64,000 nt of DNA from contig NZ_CP120638.1 of NCBI RefSeq assembly GCF_029537235.1, positions 1,922,001 through 1,986,000 on the forward strand. The letters run 5' to 3'. A model generated the notes under the pieces. The model saw nothing but the letters and a program-made list of their open reading frames with translations. It did not search any database and was not told the origin of the DNA. The stretch is from Rhizobium sp. 32-5/1 (GTDB lineage: Bacteria; Pseudomonadota; Alphaproteobacteria; Rhizobiales; Rhizobiaceae). Positions within the stretch are counted from its first letter, which is position 1; the number at the start of each line of letters is the position of its first letter. Shown here in pieces: positions 17,542 to 27,937 of the stretch. The position numbers were made by a program, and so were the translations under genes.

Positions 17542-19487
17542 TTATGTCGAGGCAAGCGCCACGGCTGGCTGCAGGCGCGAGGCATTGTAGGCCGGCAGAT
17601 AGCCGAAGATGAGCCCGGTCAGGAAGGCGCTGGCAAAGGCGAGGATGACGGGACCGGGCGCGAAGCTGACCGGCACGGAAAAGGCCTGCGCGACCGCGCC
17701 GATGCCGAGCCCCAGCGCCACGCCGATAATGCCCCCAAGGGCGGAGACGACGAGCGCCTCGACGATGAACTGGGTGAGGATATCGCGCGAGCGCGCGCCC
17801 GTTGCCATGCGGATACCGATCTCGCGGGTGCGCTCGGTCACCGAGACCAGCATGATGTTCATCACGCCGATGCCGCCGACGAGCAGCGAGATCGCCGCGA
17901 TCGAACCGAGAAACACCTTGAGAATATTGGAGGTCTCGGTGAAAGTCTCTCGGATCGCGGCCAGATTGGTGATCTGCGTGTCCTGCCGCTTGTGTCGCTC
18001 ATCAAGAAGGGCCTGGATCTGATCCTGGGTGAAATTTATGGCCGTGTCGTCCTTCACCTGGACCGTGATGGAGCGCACATTGCGGGCGCCGAACAGCCGC
18101 AGATTGCCCGTCGACAGCGGCACCAGCACCGTATCGTCCTGATCGTTGCCGCCGGCGGTCGCGCCTTTTTCGGCCATGATGCCGATCACCTGGAACGGGA
18201 TGTTCTTGATCAGGATATATGCGCCGAGCGGGTCCTCGCCTTCCGGAAACAGGGCTTTCGCAACAGTTTCGCCCAGCACGGCAACGCTCGCATAGCTGTC
18301 CATGTCGGCCGGGCTGAGGAAGACGCCGCTGGCGACCTCCCATGTCTTGGCTGCCGGGAATTGCGGCACCGTGCCGTTGACGGAGGTCTGGTAATCGCGG
18401 TTGCCCGCGCGCACCGTCAGCGTACTCGACATTTCCGGCACGGCGAAACTAATGTTCGGCAACTCGAGGATGGCATCGGCGTCCGACGGTATCAGCGACA
18501 CGATGCTGCCGCCCTCGCCGCCACGGAAATTCGCCATGTTGGGTCGGACGACCAGAAGATCCGAGCCCATGGCGGCGATACGGCTGAGGACCGAATCCTG
18601 CGCGCCAGTGCCGATCGCCAGCATGGCGACGACCGAGGAGACACCGATGACGATGCCGAGAAGCGTCAGGATGGTACGAAAGAGATTGGCCCGAAGTGCC
18701 CTGAAGGACATGCGAACGGCCTCGGATATGTCGGCGACGAGCGCAGCCTTACCTTCGCGGCGGACGAAGGGGGCGGGGCGATGCGGCCGATGCGGCTGCG
18801 TTTGCGCGGCAGGCGATCGGCGGTGATCCGGCCATCGCTGATCTCGATGACGCGATCCGCACTTTCGGCGAGTTCCGGCGCATGGGTGATGATGATCACC
18901 GTATGACCAGCCTCGTTCATCTGGCGCAGTGTCGCCATCACATCCTTGCCGCTTTGCGTGTCGAGCGCGCCGGTCGGCTCGTCGGCAAGAATGATCTGGC
19001 CACCGTTCATCAGCGCGCGGGCGATCGAGACGCGCTGCTGCTGGCCGCCCGACAACTGGTTCGGCAGGTGATCCAGCCGTTCGCCGAGATTGAGCGAGCG
19101 CAGCAGGCTTTCGGCACGCTCCCGCCTTTCGCGTGCCGGTACGCCGGCATAGACGGCCGGGATCTCGACGTTTTCCTGCGCGGTGGCGGTGGAGACCAGA
19201 TTGTAGCTCTGGAAGACGAAGCCAAACATCTGGCGGCGACGTTCGGCAAGCTGGTCGGCATCTAGATCCGAGACATCCTCGCCCTCGAGACGATATTGTC
19301 CGCCCGTGGGCGTATCGAGGCAACCGAGAATATTCATCAGCGTCGATTTTCCGGAGCCCGAGGCGCCGACGATGGCGACGAATTCACCGGGATAGATATC
19401 CAGCGAGACGCCGCGCAGCACCTCGACCGCAACGTCGCCGTTGACGAAGGTCTTGCGCAGGTCTCTTAGGGAAATCAACGGGGCCAT
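17542..19487 (-). CDS. macB: MacB-like ABC transporter (ATPase fused to FtsX-type permease), frameshifted
   Basis: The N-terminal ATPase has [12 protein letters not shown] (Walker A), [15 protein letters not shown] (signature) and [11 protein letters not shown] (Walker B). The C-terminal half has one N-terminal membrane helix ([24 protein letters not shown]), a large periplasmic domain and three terminal helices (FtsX/MacB_PCD). The halves lie in different frames; restoring one G in the GGGGG at 18769-18773 joins them as a 648-residue protein, the normal MacB size. It probably works with the adaptor just upstream and an unlinked TolC-type channel to export peptides, lipids or drugs from the periplasm. 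Confidence 0.92.
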
Positions 19488-19497
19488 GATATCTCGC

Positions 19498-20751
19498 TCA
19501 GAACATCGGCGGCGGCATGCCGCGCCGATTGCTGGATCGTCCGCTCGACGATGCCGCCTTGGATGAACCGCTGCCGACGACAACCGCGTCGCCTTCGGCG
19601 AGGCCGGACTTTATCTCGACGCGCACGCGGTTGCGGATACCAGTCTCGACCGAGCGGGTCTCGCGCCTGTTGTCTGAAGATACGACGGTGACATCGGCAC
19701 GACCCTTGCCGTCATCACTGCTGAGAGCGGCGACGGGGACCGTCAGCACGTCACGCGCTGCGGATTGCACGAAGAAAACCTGCGCCGTCATGTTCATCAT
19801 CAGCGCGCCCTCCGGGTTGGGCACATCGAACAGGGCGTAGTAGAGCACGACGCTGTTTTCCGTCTGCGGCGTCGGCTGGATCTGCCGAAGCGTGCCGTTG
19901 TAGCGCTTGCCGGGCTGACCGAGCAGGGTGAAATAGGCCTCCATGCCGACACGGAGTTTGCCGACATCGGCTTCGGAGACCTCGGCCTCGACCGTCATTG
20001 TCGAAAGGTCAGCCATGGTGACAATGGTCGGGGCCGACTGGTTGGCGTTCAGGGTCTGGCCTTCCTTGGCGGAGATATTGACGATGGTCCCGCTCATCGG
20101 CGCATAGATCTTGGTGTAGCCGAGGCTGATGCGGCTGTCCTTCAGCTGTGCTTCCTGCTTGCGTATCTGTGCCTCCAGGGATTCGACCGAGGCGCGCGCG
20201 GTGGCAAGGGCAGCGACTGCCTCATCCAGCGCCGACTGGGCAGCGCTGTTGCCGGCGACCAGCGCGCGCTGGCGCGTCAGGTTCGCCTCGCGCAACACCA
20301 CCTGCGCCGTCTTGTCGATCATCTGCGCCTTGAGATTGGCAAGCTCCGCCTCGTTGATCTCGATCTGGGTCTCGATCGAGGCACTGTCGATCTCGGCGAT
20401 CAGATCGCCTTCCCTGACCCCATCACCAATCTCGACCTTGACGCTCTTCAACTGGCCGGACACCTGCGCACCGACATCGACATCCTTGATCGGGCTGAGC
20501 AGGCCGGCAGCCGTGACGCTGTTTTCGAGATCACCGCGAACGGCTGCCTCCGTAACGACCGCGTCGGTCGGCGCCTTCGCATACCAGTTTTTCCAGCCGT
20601 ACCATCCGCCCACGGTCAGCAGAACCAGCAAGGGCAGGAGCAGCCACCGTCGCGAGCGTCGCCGGCGTTTCCGCTGCACTCGCGCAGCCAAGGGCAGATC
20701 CTCGGGCGGCGCGCTGATCTCGGCGTCTATTTTTCGGGAGGCGTCGGCCAT
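19498..20751 (-). CDS. macA: MacA-like periplasmic adaptor (HlyD/RND membrane fusion protein family)
   Basis: A 417-residue protein. One membrane anchor lies at about residues 30-50 ([18 protein letters not shown]) after an Arg-rich cytoplasmic tip. A lipoyl domain ([32 protein letters not shown]) is split by a long alpha hairpin (about 115-200) and followed by a beta-barrel and a membrane-proximal domain. The tail is Ser/Gly-rich and ends RRGMPPPMF. The start MADASRK was chosen over an ORF start 47 codons upstream that lacks family character. Only 10 bases separate its stop from macB, so the two are cotranscribed. Confidence 0.92.
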   Translation of the reverse strand: MADASRKIDAEISAPPEDLPLAARVQRKRRRRSRRWLLLPLLVLLTVGGWYGWKNWYAKAPTDAVVTEAAVRGDLENSVTAAGLLSPIKDVDVGAQVSGQLKSVKVEIGDGVREGDLIAEIDSASIETQIEINEAELANLKAQMIDKTAQVVLREANLTRQRALVAGNSAAQSALDEAVAALATARASVESLEAQIRKQEAQLKDSRISLGYTKIYAPMSGTIVNISAKEGQTLNANQSAPTIVTMADLSTMTVEAEVSEADVGKLRVGMEAYFTLLGQPGKRYNGTLRQIQPTPQTENSVVLYYALFDVPNPEGALMMNMTAQVFFVQSAARDVLTVPVAALSSDDGKGRADVTVVSSDNRRETRSVETGIRNRVRVEIKSGLAEGDAVVVGSGSSKAASSSGRSSNRRGMPPPMF

Positions 20752-20897
20752 GGGCACTTCATCCACTTGATCCGGGGCTATTGCGGCACAGATGTCCGCA
20801 GCGTTCCCCGTAAGTAGTTCCCAACTGTGCCTTATTGAAGTTCTGCAGGGATGAAATCTTTGTAATCTTTTGTTTTTATGTTTCCCAAACACAATTG

Positions 20898-20927
20898 AAA
20901 AACCCGGCAGGCGAAGCCAGCCGGGTT
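20898..20927 (-). terminator. Rho-independent terminator of the small secreted protein gene
   Basis: On the minus strand AACCCGGC pairs with GCCGGGTT and is followed by a run of T. It lies 27 bases after the stop codon of the 20954-21223 gene and before macA, so it separates the two transcripts. Confidence 0.75.
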
Positions 20928-20953
20928 GGAAACATGATGACGGTCACGTGACC

Positions 20954-21223
20954 CTACTTACAGACCTTGATGGTTTTGTAGTAAAGATTGCCGTAAGAGT
21001 CATATTTCTTGATTTTCTTGAAGATGCAGTGCGGCTTGTAGTAGTTTTTCTTGTAGTAGTGCTTCTTGTAGTGCTTCTTGTGGCCGTGATAATGATCGAC
21101 GTATTGTACGTCACCACCGTTGTAGCCACCGAAAGTCAGTGTCAGGCTGCCAGCGTTCGACGGTGCCGCGAACGAAATCGCTGCGCCAACGGCGACAACC
21201 GAAGCAATAATCAGTTTACGCAT
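20954..21223 (-). CDS. Small secreted His/Lys/Tyr-rich protein
   Basis: An 89-residue protein I cannot assign to a functional family. Residues 1-24 are a clear Sec signal peptide (MRKLIIASVVAVGAAISFAAPSNAG, cleavage after SNA). The mature part has a short strand-forming segment and then a strikingly basic, aromatic stretch, HYHGHKKHYKKHYYKKNYYK, followed by KYDSYGNLYYKTIKVCK. Two Cys residues could pair. GGAGAGA precedes the ATG and the gene has its own terminator, both signs of a real gene. The His content suggests metal or surface binding, which is inference only. Confidence 0.8.
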   Translation of the reverse strand: MRKLIIASVVAVGAAISFAAPSNAGSLTLTFGGYNGGDVQYVDHYHGHKKHYKKHYYKKNYYKPHCIFKKIKKYDSYGNLYYKTIKVCK

Positions 21224-21340
21224 GGGTCTCTCCTTTTAAACAACCAGATGAGACTGCCTCATCCTGAAGAGACATTCCCATAGGTTCCCCTTTACCGCAG
21301 TTCCAAACGTAACATGAAAATAGAAAGCCGGAAGATGCTT

Positions 21341-22915
21341 TCAGAAAATCTTCCAGGCGATGGAGATCAACGTCAAGGCAATAACCCAAAGCGCGATCCG
21401 TCCGGATCGGCTGTGACGCGCTTCCGAGCGGCCGATGGCCTCCGATGTGGCGGCGTCGAAGCGCAGGCCATGTTCAGCCATGGCGGTGACTTCGCGTGAA
21501 AACCGTTCGGTCTTGGCGGCGATTTCGGGCACTGCCTCGGCGAGCCGCAGAGCGGCATGAAGACCATCGCGAAGATCCGTCACGATACGTTTGGGACCAA
21601 GATTGTCCCGTATCCAGGCGCCGACGACAGGCTCCGATGCCTTCCACATGTTGAAGCGCGGATTGAGCGTGCGCGACACGCCCTCGACGACGACCATCGT
21701 CTTTTGCAGCATGACGAGTTCGGGCCGCGTCTCCATCTCGAACAGCTGCGTCACTTCGAAGAGAAGCGTCAGCAGCTTGGCCATGGATATGGTCTCGGCC
21801 GGCTGGCCGTGGATCGGCTCGCCGATGGCGCGGATCGCCTGGGCAAAGCTTGCCGCATCGTGATGGCCGGGAACATAACCCGCCTCGAAATGCACGTCGG
21901 CAACGCGCTTATAGTCGCGCGTGATGAAACCGTAGAGGATCTCGGCGAGGAACCGCCGTTCCTTCTTGCCGAGCCGCCCGACGATGCCCATGTCGACGGC
22001 GACGATCACGCCCTGCGGGTCGACGAACAGATTTCCCTGGTGCATGTCGGCATGGAAGAAGCCGTCGCGCAGCGTGTGGCGCAGGAAGGACTGGATCAGC
22101 GTATCGGCAAGCGCATCGAGATCGTGACCGGCGGCGCGAAGGCCGGCGACGTCGGACATCTTGGTGCCGTCGATCCACTCCATGGTCACGACGTCGCGGC
22201 CCGTCCGCTCCCAATCGACGGCGGGCACGCGAAAGCCGGGGTCGTCCCTGGTGTTCTCCGCCAGTTCGGATAAGGCCGCCGCCTCAAGCCGCAGGTCCAT
22301 CTCGATCTTGGTCGTCTGCTCCAGCGTCTTCGTCACCTCGACCGGGCGAAGGCGCCGCGTATGCGGCAGGAAACGCTCCTGCAGACGCGCGACAAGAAAC
22401 ATGGCCTCGAGGTCATGGGCAAAACGCTGGCGCACGCCGGGGCGGATGACTTTGACCGCGACCTTTTCCTCGACGCCGTTGCGCAGGACGACAGCGGGAT
22501 GCACCTGCGCGATGGAGGCCGCCGCAATCGGCTCCTCGAAGCGAACGAACAGATCGGCTACAGGCCGACCGAGCGCGCCTTCGATCGTGGTGCGTGCGGC
22601 TTCCGACGGGAAAGTGGCCATGCGATCCTGCAGGAAGGCAAGATCGGCCGCAAAATCCGCGCCGACGACATCCGGCCGCGTGGCCAGGAACTGGCCGATT
22701 TTCACATAGGAAGGGCCAAGCCGCTCGATGGCGCGCGCCAGCCTGTCGCTGCGGTCTCCGGCGCGGCTGCGGGCGAAGAGCCCGGCCATTGACTGGGCAA
22801 GCCGGGCGACCGGCGGCAGGTTTTCCGATGGCAGCGCCGAGACGACACCCTCGCGCACCAGCACCCACCCGATCCGCACGAGGCGGGCATAGGCTCCGAT
22901 GGTGCTCATGCGCAT
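21341..22915 (-). CDS. ubiB: UbiB-family kinase-like protein of ubiquinone biosynthesis
   Basis: A 524-residue member of the ABC1/ADCK/UbiB family needed for coenzyme Q synthesis, probably as an ATPase that supports Q intermediates at the membrane. The family KxGQ motif is present (SYVKIGQFLATRPDVV), as are the Ala-rich loop (EPIAAASIAQVH), the catalytic segment HADMHQGNLF and VAVDMGIVGRL, and a C-terminal membrane helix (IALWVIALTLISIAW). The second Met (MSTIGAY) is an equally likely start. It follows ubiE by 68 bases in the same operon. Confidence 0.95.
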   Translation of the reverse strand: MRMSTIGAYARLVRIGWVLVREGVVSALPSENLPPVARLAQSMAGLFARSRAGDRSDRLARAIERLGPSYVKIGQFLATRPDVVGADFAADLAFLQDRMATFPSEAARTTIEGALGRPVADLFVRFEEPIAAASIAQVHPAVVLRNGVEEKVAVKVIRPGVRQRFAHDLEAMFLVARLQERFLPHTRRLRPVEVTKTLEQTTKIEMDLRLEAAALSELAENTRDDPGFRVPAVDWERTGRDVVTMEWIDGTKMSDVAGLRAAGHDLDALADTLIQSFLRHTLRDGFFHADMHQGNLFVDPQGVIVAVDMGIVGRLGKKERRFLAEILYGFITRDYKRVADVHFEAGYVPGHHDAASFAQAIRAIGEPIHGQPAETISMAKLLTLLFEVTQLFEMETRPELVMLQKTMVVVEGVSRTLNPRFNMWKASEPVVGAWIRDNLGPKRIVTDLRDGLHAALRLAEAVPEIAAKTERFSREVTAMAEHGLRFDAATSEAIGRSEARHSRSGRIALWVIALTLISIAWKIF

Positions 22916-22983
22916 TCACCGCCACGGGCGGTCGTGCACGCGACGCAGCTTGGAAAACCATTCCTGGGGACAGGCATCATGCG

Positions 22984-23763
22984 TCAGATCTTCCAGCCGG
23001 AATGAAGGGCGGCGATACCGCCGGTATAGCTGGTATAGGTCGCGCGCGAAAAACCGGCTGTGGAGATCATCGTCGCGAAATCGCGCTGGTTGGGAAACTT
23101 GCGGATCGATTCCACCAGATATTGATAGGGTTCGGCATCGCCGGTGATCATCTTGCCGAATTGCGGAATGGCGTTGAACGACCAGGCGTCATAGACCTTG
23201 TCGAGCAGCGGCATATCGACCTCGGAAAACTCCAGCACCAGCAGCCGTCCGCCACGCTTCAAAACGCGGTAGGCCTCCGACAGCGCGACATCGATGCGCG
23301 GCACGTTGCGGATGCCGAAGGCGATCGTATAGGCATCGAAGGAATTGGCTTCAAACGGCAATTCCTCGGCGTTGGCCTCGACGAAGGTGAGGTTGTCCGA
23401 CAGGCCCTTCCTTTCTGCCCGTTCGGCACCGACAGAAAGCATCGAGCCATTGATGTCGAGCACGGTCGAATGCGCCTTGCGGTCCGATGCCTCAATGATG
23501 CGGAAAGCGATATCACCCGTGCCGCCGGCAACGTCCAGCGTGCGATAGTCTGCGCTCTTCTTCGGATTGAGCGCTGCGATCATCGCGTCCTTCCAGGCGC
23601 GATGCAGGCCCATCGACATGACATCGTTCATGACGTCGTAACGCTTGGCCACCTTGTGGAAGACATCATTGACCAGCGCCTGCTTCTCGCCCTGCCCGAC
23701 CTGACGGAAACCGTAGGAGGTCTCCATGCCGCCGTCGGCCGATATACGCTCACCTGTCATCAA
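22984..23763 (-). CDS. ubiE: Ubiquinone/menaquinone biosynthesis C-methyltransferase
   Basis: A SAM-dependent enzyme that methylates the benzoquinol ring during ubiquinone synthesis. The 259-residue protein contains the UbiE signature segments [18 protein letters not shown] and [14 protein letters not shown] (SAM motif I), then [25 protein letters not shown] and [15 protein letters not shown] at the C-terminus, which is full length. It leads the ubiE-ubiB operon and is divergent from mutM. Confidence 0.96.
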   Translation of the reverse strand: MMTGERISADGGMETSYGFRQVGQGEKQALVNDVFHKVAKRYDVMNDVMSMGLHRAWKDAMIAALNPKKSADYRTLDVAGGTGDIAFRIIEASDRKAHSTVLDINGSMLSVGAERAERKGLSDNLTFVEANAEELPFEANSFDAYTIAFGIRNVPRIDVALSEAYRVLKRGGRLLVLEFSEVDMPLLDKVYDAWSFNAIPQFGKMITGDAEPYQYLVESIRKFPNQRDFATMISTAGFSRATYTSYTGGIAALHSGWKI

Positions 23764-23957
23764 GAAAACTCCGGATCGATCACTGTCGCGCGGACCATAG
23801 CGAATTCATCCAGCCCACGCTATCTCTGCGGCAGCCTGACCCTGCAACAATGAAGGATCGCGGCTGCGGCATTCCGCCTCCCTATAGGATAGGTATGCTG
23901 CGAATGGAATTGCCAAATCGACAGCGGAGCCATCAGGCCACGCAAGAAGGAGACGAC

Positions 23958-24863
23958 ATGCCGGAACTGCCGGAAGTGGAAACGGTCAGGCGCGGGCTTT
24001 CACCGACGATGGAAGGCGCACTTCTGGTGCATGCCGAACTGCGCCGGCCGGATCTGCGTTTTCCTTTCCCTGAGAATTTCGCGGACCGCGTATCCGGCAG
24101 GCGCATCCTGTCTTTGTCGCGTCGGGCAAAGTACCTGCTGATCGACCTCGAAGATGGCGATGTGATCATCGCTCATCTCGGTATGTCCGGTTCCTTTCGG
24201 ATCGAGGAAGTCCATGTGGACGGACTCATGGCCGAGACCACGCCCGGCGACTTTCACCTCGCGCGCAGCAAGGACGAGAAACACGACCACGTGATCTTTC
24301 ACCTGGAGGGAGAGACGGGAGCATCGCGGGTGATCTATAACGACCCGCGACGGTTCGGTTTCATGGACCTCGCCCGGCGCGAGACGCTCACCGAGCACGC
24401 TTTCTTCCGCAGCATGGGCGAAGAGCCTACCGGCAACGTGCTCGACGCCCATGTGCTGGCCGCACGATTCTCCGGAAAGGCGCAACCGCTGAAGGCAGCC
24501 TTGCTCGACCAGCGCAACATTGCCGGGCTCGGCAATATCTATGTCTGCGAAGCGCTGTGGCGCTCGGGCCTGTCGCCGCTGAAGGCGGCCGGTGCATTGG
24601 TGGATGCCAAGGGGCGGCCGAAGAAGGCGCTCATTCTCCTTATGGAGGCCATCCGCGCGGTGATATCAGATGCGATCGCCGCTGGTGGTTCCTCTCTGCG
24701 TGACCATATCCGCACCGACGGCACGCTCGGCTATTTCCAGCATAGCTTTTCCGTCTACGACCGCGAGGGCGAGCCGTGCCGCACCGTCGGCTGTAGTGGC
24801 ACGGTCGAGCGGATCGTCCAGACGGGGCGTTCGACCTTTTATTGCGCGCGATGTCAGAAATGA
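23958..24863 (+). CDS. mutM: Formamidopyrimidine-DNA glycosylase
   Basis: Base-excision repair enzyme that removes 8-oxoguanine and ring-opened purines and nicks the abasic site. The start [14 protein letters not shown] fixes the N-terminal Pro2 nucleophile and Glu3. The H2TH region ([20 protein letters not shown]) and a C-terminal zinc finger with paired Cys (CRTVGC and CARC, ending CQK) are present. 301 residues, full length. The upstream in-frame extension is excluded because Pro2 must be N-terminal. Confidence 0.97.
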   Translation: MPELPEVETVRRGLSPTMEGALLVHAELRRPDLRFPFPENFADRVSGRRILSLSRRAKYLLIDLEDGDVIIAHLGMSGSFRIEEVHVDGLMAETTPGDFHLARSKDEKHDHVIFHLEGETGASRVIYNDPRRFGFMDLARRETLTEHAFFRSMGEEPTGNVLDAHVLAARFSGKAQPLKAALLDQRNIAGLGNIYVCEALWRSGLSPLKAAGALVDAKGRPKKALILLMEAIRAVISDAIAAGGSSLRDHIRTDGTLGYFQHSFSVYDREGEPCRTVGCSGTVERIVQTGRSTFYCARCQK

Positions 24864-24899
24864 CCTGCCTGCCGCCCGGCGGTTTTAGAAAATAGCGCG

Positions 24900-24928
24900 T
24901 TGACGCAAGGGATGTTTCCAGCTATATG
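24900..24928 (+). promoter_or_regulatory. Housekeeping promoter of rpsT
   Basis: TTGACG, a 17-base spacer and TATATG, in the extended context CTATATG, fit the rhizobial sigma-70 consensus (CTTGAC-N17-CTATAT). A start near 24935 would leave a leader of about 120 bases before rpsT. Confidence 0.75.
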
Positions 24929-25054
24929 CCGCCCACAGTTTGGAAAGCCGCTCCAAGGTTTTCCGATATTGCTCCCTACTTGCTTGGACGACAGGTCGCA
25001 GTGACCCGGCACGGCGGTTGAGAGTTTTTGTCAGATTTCGAAGAGAGACACCAA

Positions 25055-25321
25055 ATGGCCAATACAACTTCGGCGAAAAAAGCGACCCGCAAGATCGCCC
25101 GCCGCACGGAAGTCAACAAGTCCCGTCGTTCGCGCGTTCGCGGCTTCATCCGCAAGGTCGAGGAAGCCATCGCTTCCGGCGATCAGGCGCTGGCCCAGGC
25201 AGCCCTCAAGGCTGCCCAGCCGGAACTGATGCGCGCAGCCACCAAGGGTGTCGTGCATGCCAATACGGCATCGCGCAAGGTGTCGCGTCTGGCGAGCCGC
25301 GTGAAGGCTCTGTCGGCTTAA
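25055..25321 (+). CDS. rpsT: 30S ribosomal protein S20
   Basis: An 88-residue, Lys/Arg/Ala-rich protein ([31 protein letters not shown]) typical of S20, which binds 16S rRNA early in 30S assembly. The ATG follows AGAGAGACACC; an earlier in-frame ATG at 25028 would add nine unlike residues. A promoter lies about 130 bases upstream and a strong terminator directly downstream, so it is monocistronic. Confidence 0.97.
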   Translation: MANTTSAKKATRKIARRTEVNKSRRSRVRGFIRKVEEAIASGDQALAQAALKAAQPELMRAATKGVVHANTASRKVSRLASRVKALSA

Positions 25322-25350
25322 TTCCGCATACTAAATACGAATGACAGACA

Positions 25351-25375
25351 GCCCGGTCTCGCGACCGGGCTTTTT
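25351..25375 (+). terminator. Rho-independent terminator of rpsT
   Basis: GCCCGGTC and GACCGGGC form a perfect 8-base-pair stem around TCGC, followed by TTTTT, 29 bases after the rpsT stop. Confidence 0.93.
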
Positions 25376-26311
25376 GGATTCAGGCTTTCGGCATTGCGAT
25401 GGTTAACGGAAAGCGTCAACATCATGTCTGCGGCGTGACAGTTTATATCTAATAAAAACATATACTTATAGAAGGTTGCCGTCCCTGGCAGGGCTCTCGC
25501 TGCTGCACGTAGCGGCCTATTGCGAGTCAAGAGATTTTTATTTTTTTCATTTTTCGCCAGCTAAGCATCACGCCGAAAATGAAAGCCCTTGATTCAAAAG
25601 CGATTCTTATCGGGGTTCCCCAAGGCCATGCAGGACGGGCCTTGCGAGTCAACGCCCGGCTCTTAAAAAGCCGTAAAATTCGTGATTGATCTTGTGTCCC
25701 GATCCTGCCTAAATGATTTCCACAGAGGGCGCGGGCAAGACCTGCGAAAAAGATGAAAAGGGCAACCCGCAGGGGCTGGACATTTTCACTTGCTGTCTGT
25801 GGCGGGGTGGTTGCACAACGTTCCATCAACCGAATAGCACATTTCACCGAGGCGGGTACACCGCTCTGGATTGTGAAATCGTGCCAAAAAGTTGCGACGG
25901 GGACCAGCCAACAGTTTGTATCTGCGTGTCGCGGCTTCCCGTGTGTGAAGCCGTTTTTATATCTATGTCAGGCTGCAAGGGGCATCCTGACGAAAGCTCG
26001 GTTGGCCGTTCTTCACGAGGGTTCGGACGATCGGGACAAGAACCGGACGGATTTTTCGGGCGCTTCGGCGTCGCGGAGCGTTCGAACGGGAACCGCACAG
26101 CGGGGACATTGCATCGGCAGCAGCCCTTCGGGGCCGAGCGATGCAAGTTGTGTGAATACGCGTTGATGAAGGTTTATGAGGAGCCTTCCTGATCGCGGCA
26201 AGCGTCGGTCTTTGCGGCATGACCTTTGGAAAAGGCCGTGGAAGGCAGATATAAAAGAAACGATGGCGGCAGTCATGCCGGCGTCAACGAATGACTTTGG
26301 AAGGCGGCAGC
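25376..26311 (+). promoter_or_regulatory. Long non-coding region upstream of dnaA with clustered GANTC sites
   Basis: About 940 bases without a convincing gene. Reading frames here overlap each other in two frames and show no family character. Five GANTC sites, the target of the alphaproteobacterial cell-cycle methylase CcrM, lie at 25377, 25524, 25591, 25602 and 25646, two of them inside the repeated string TTGCGAGTCAA. An AT-rich stretch lies at 25529-25556. A weak promoter candidate is TTGATC (25686-25691), an 18-base spacer and TAAATG (25710-25715). No exact DnaA box (TTATCCACA) is visible, so I do not call an origin. Confidence 0.6.
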
Positions 26312-27860
26312 ATGCTTGTGAATTCAGCGACGGCGAATGGCTTTGGCAATGGGGAAAATACTTTTCAGACCGCGGTCAAGCAGTCTGAAACGGGAGGGGA
26401 CAAGACAGTGATGAGGCAGGACGCATTGTTCGAGCGCGTCAGCGCGCGTCTGAAAGCCCAGGTCGGCCAGGACGTCTATGCGAGCTGGTTCGGTCGTCTC
26501 AAGCTCCACTCCGTTTCCAAGAGCGTCGTCCGCCTCTCCGTCCCCACGACCTTTCTAAAGTCCTGGATCAACAACCGTTATCTCGACCTGATCACCAGCC
26601 TGGTGCAACAGGAAGATGCCGACGTGTTGAAGGTAGAAATTCTCGTGCGCACCGCCACCCGCAGTGCCCGTCCGGGGACGCAGGATGAAGCGGTACAGGC
26701 GGTAATTTCCGAGAGCGCTTCCACCACTCCCTCGCGCCGCAGTTCCGCCCAGCCGGTCGCCCATCACGTGACGGCTGCGATCAATGGTTTCCAGAAGGCA
26801 GCACCTGTCGCCGGGCCGCTCTTCGGTTCGCCGCTCGATGCGCGTTATACGTTCGACAGCTTCGTCGAAGGATCGTCAAACCGGGTAGCGCTTGCCGCCG
26901 CAAAGACCATCGCCGAAGCCGGTGCGGGGGCTGTGCGTTTCAACCCGCTGTTCATTCATTCAAGCGTCGGCCTTGGCAAGACGCATCTGTTGCAGGCGGT
27001 CGCCACGGCAGCTATCCAGAGCGCGCGCGCGCCTCGCGTTGTTTATCTGACAGCCGAATATTTCATGTGGCGCTTTGCCACCGCGATCCGTGACAATGAC
27101 GCGCTGTCGCTGAAGGAAACGCTGCGCAACATCGACCTGCTCGTTATCGACGACATGCAGTTCCTGCAGGGCAAGTCGATCCAGCACGAATTCTGTCATC
27201 TTCTCAATATGCTGCTCGACAGTGCCAAGCAGGTCGTCGTTGCTGCCGACCGAGCCCCTGGGAGCTGGAATCGCTTGACCCGCGGGTACGGTCGCGCCTG
27301 CAGGGCGGCGTCGCCATCGAGATGGACGGGCCGGACTACGAAATGCGCCTGGAAATCCTCAAGCGCCGCCTCGAAACTGCGCGCCTGGATGACGCCTCGC
27401 TCGATATTCCCGCCGATATCCTCAGCCATGTCGCCCGCAACATCACCGCCAGCGGCCGCGAACTGGAGGGCGCCTTCAATCAGCTTCTCTTCCGTCGCTC
27501 CTTCGAGCCGCAGCTGTCGATCGAGCGTGTCGATGAGCTTCTTGGCCATCTCGTCAATGCCGGCGAACCGCGCCGCGTCCGCATTGAGGATATCCAGCGG
27601 GTCGTTGCCAAACACTACAACGTATCGCGCCAGGAACTGGTCTCCAACCGCCGCACCCGAGTCATCGTCAAGCCGCGCCAGATCGCCATGTACCTCGCCA
27701 AGACGCTGACCCCCGTTCCTTCCCGGAAATCGGCCGACGTTTCGGCGGCCGCGATCACACGACCGTGCTGCATGCCGTGCGCAAGATCGAGGACCTGATC
27801 ACCGGCGACACCAAGCTCAGCCACGAGATCGAGCTTCTGAAGCGGCTGATCAACGAATAG
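26312..27860 (+). CDS. dnaA: Chromosomal replication initiator DnaA, two missing bases
   Basis: AAA+ ATPase that melts the replication origin. Domain I ([26 protein letters not shown]), a variable linker, domain III with [14 protein letters not shown] (Walker A) and [13 protein letters not shown] (Walker B), and domain IV with the DNA-binding signature [18 protein letters not shown] are all present, but in three frame segments. Restoring one C at 27255-27258 ([17 protein letters not shown]) and one C at 27710-27714 ([17 protein letters not shown]) gives a 516-residue protein. The start has GGAAGG 7 bases upstream; an ATG seven codons earlier (26291) is possible. DnaA is essential, so these are almost certainly sequence errors. 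Confidence 0.95.
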
Positions 27861-27878
27861 TCGCAAAACAGATTGCAG

Positions 27879-27921
27879 AACGCCCGCTTTGACTCAGCGA
27901 TGCTGAGACGACGCGGGCGTT
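27879..27921. terminator. Bidirectional terminator between dnaA and the aminopeptidase gene
   Basis: AACGCCCGC and GCGGGCGTT form a 9-base-pair stem with an inner CTCAGC/GCTGAG hairpin, between two convergent genes. The T-run is short, so efficiency is uncertain. Confidence 0.65.
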
Positions 27922-27937
27922 TGCATTTGCGGAGCGA

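Noticed and set aside
17530..18906. A 458-codon open frame on the plus strand
   Set aside because: Antisense to macB, whose FtsX domain is unmistakable.
25700..25730. DnaA box near GATTTCCACAG
   Set aside because: Two mismatches to TTATCCACA and no cluster, so it is not evidence for an origin.
25713..26192. Overlapping open frames of 137-159 codons upstream of dnaA
   Set aside because: Two frames cover the same bases, neither shows family character or a ribosome site, and composition looks non-coding.
26312..27860. dnaA as a pseudogene or second non-functional copy
   Set aside because: The protein is intact apart from two homopolymer shortfalls and dnaA is essential; it sits in its usual gene neighbourhood.
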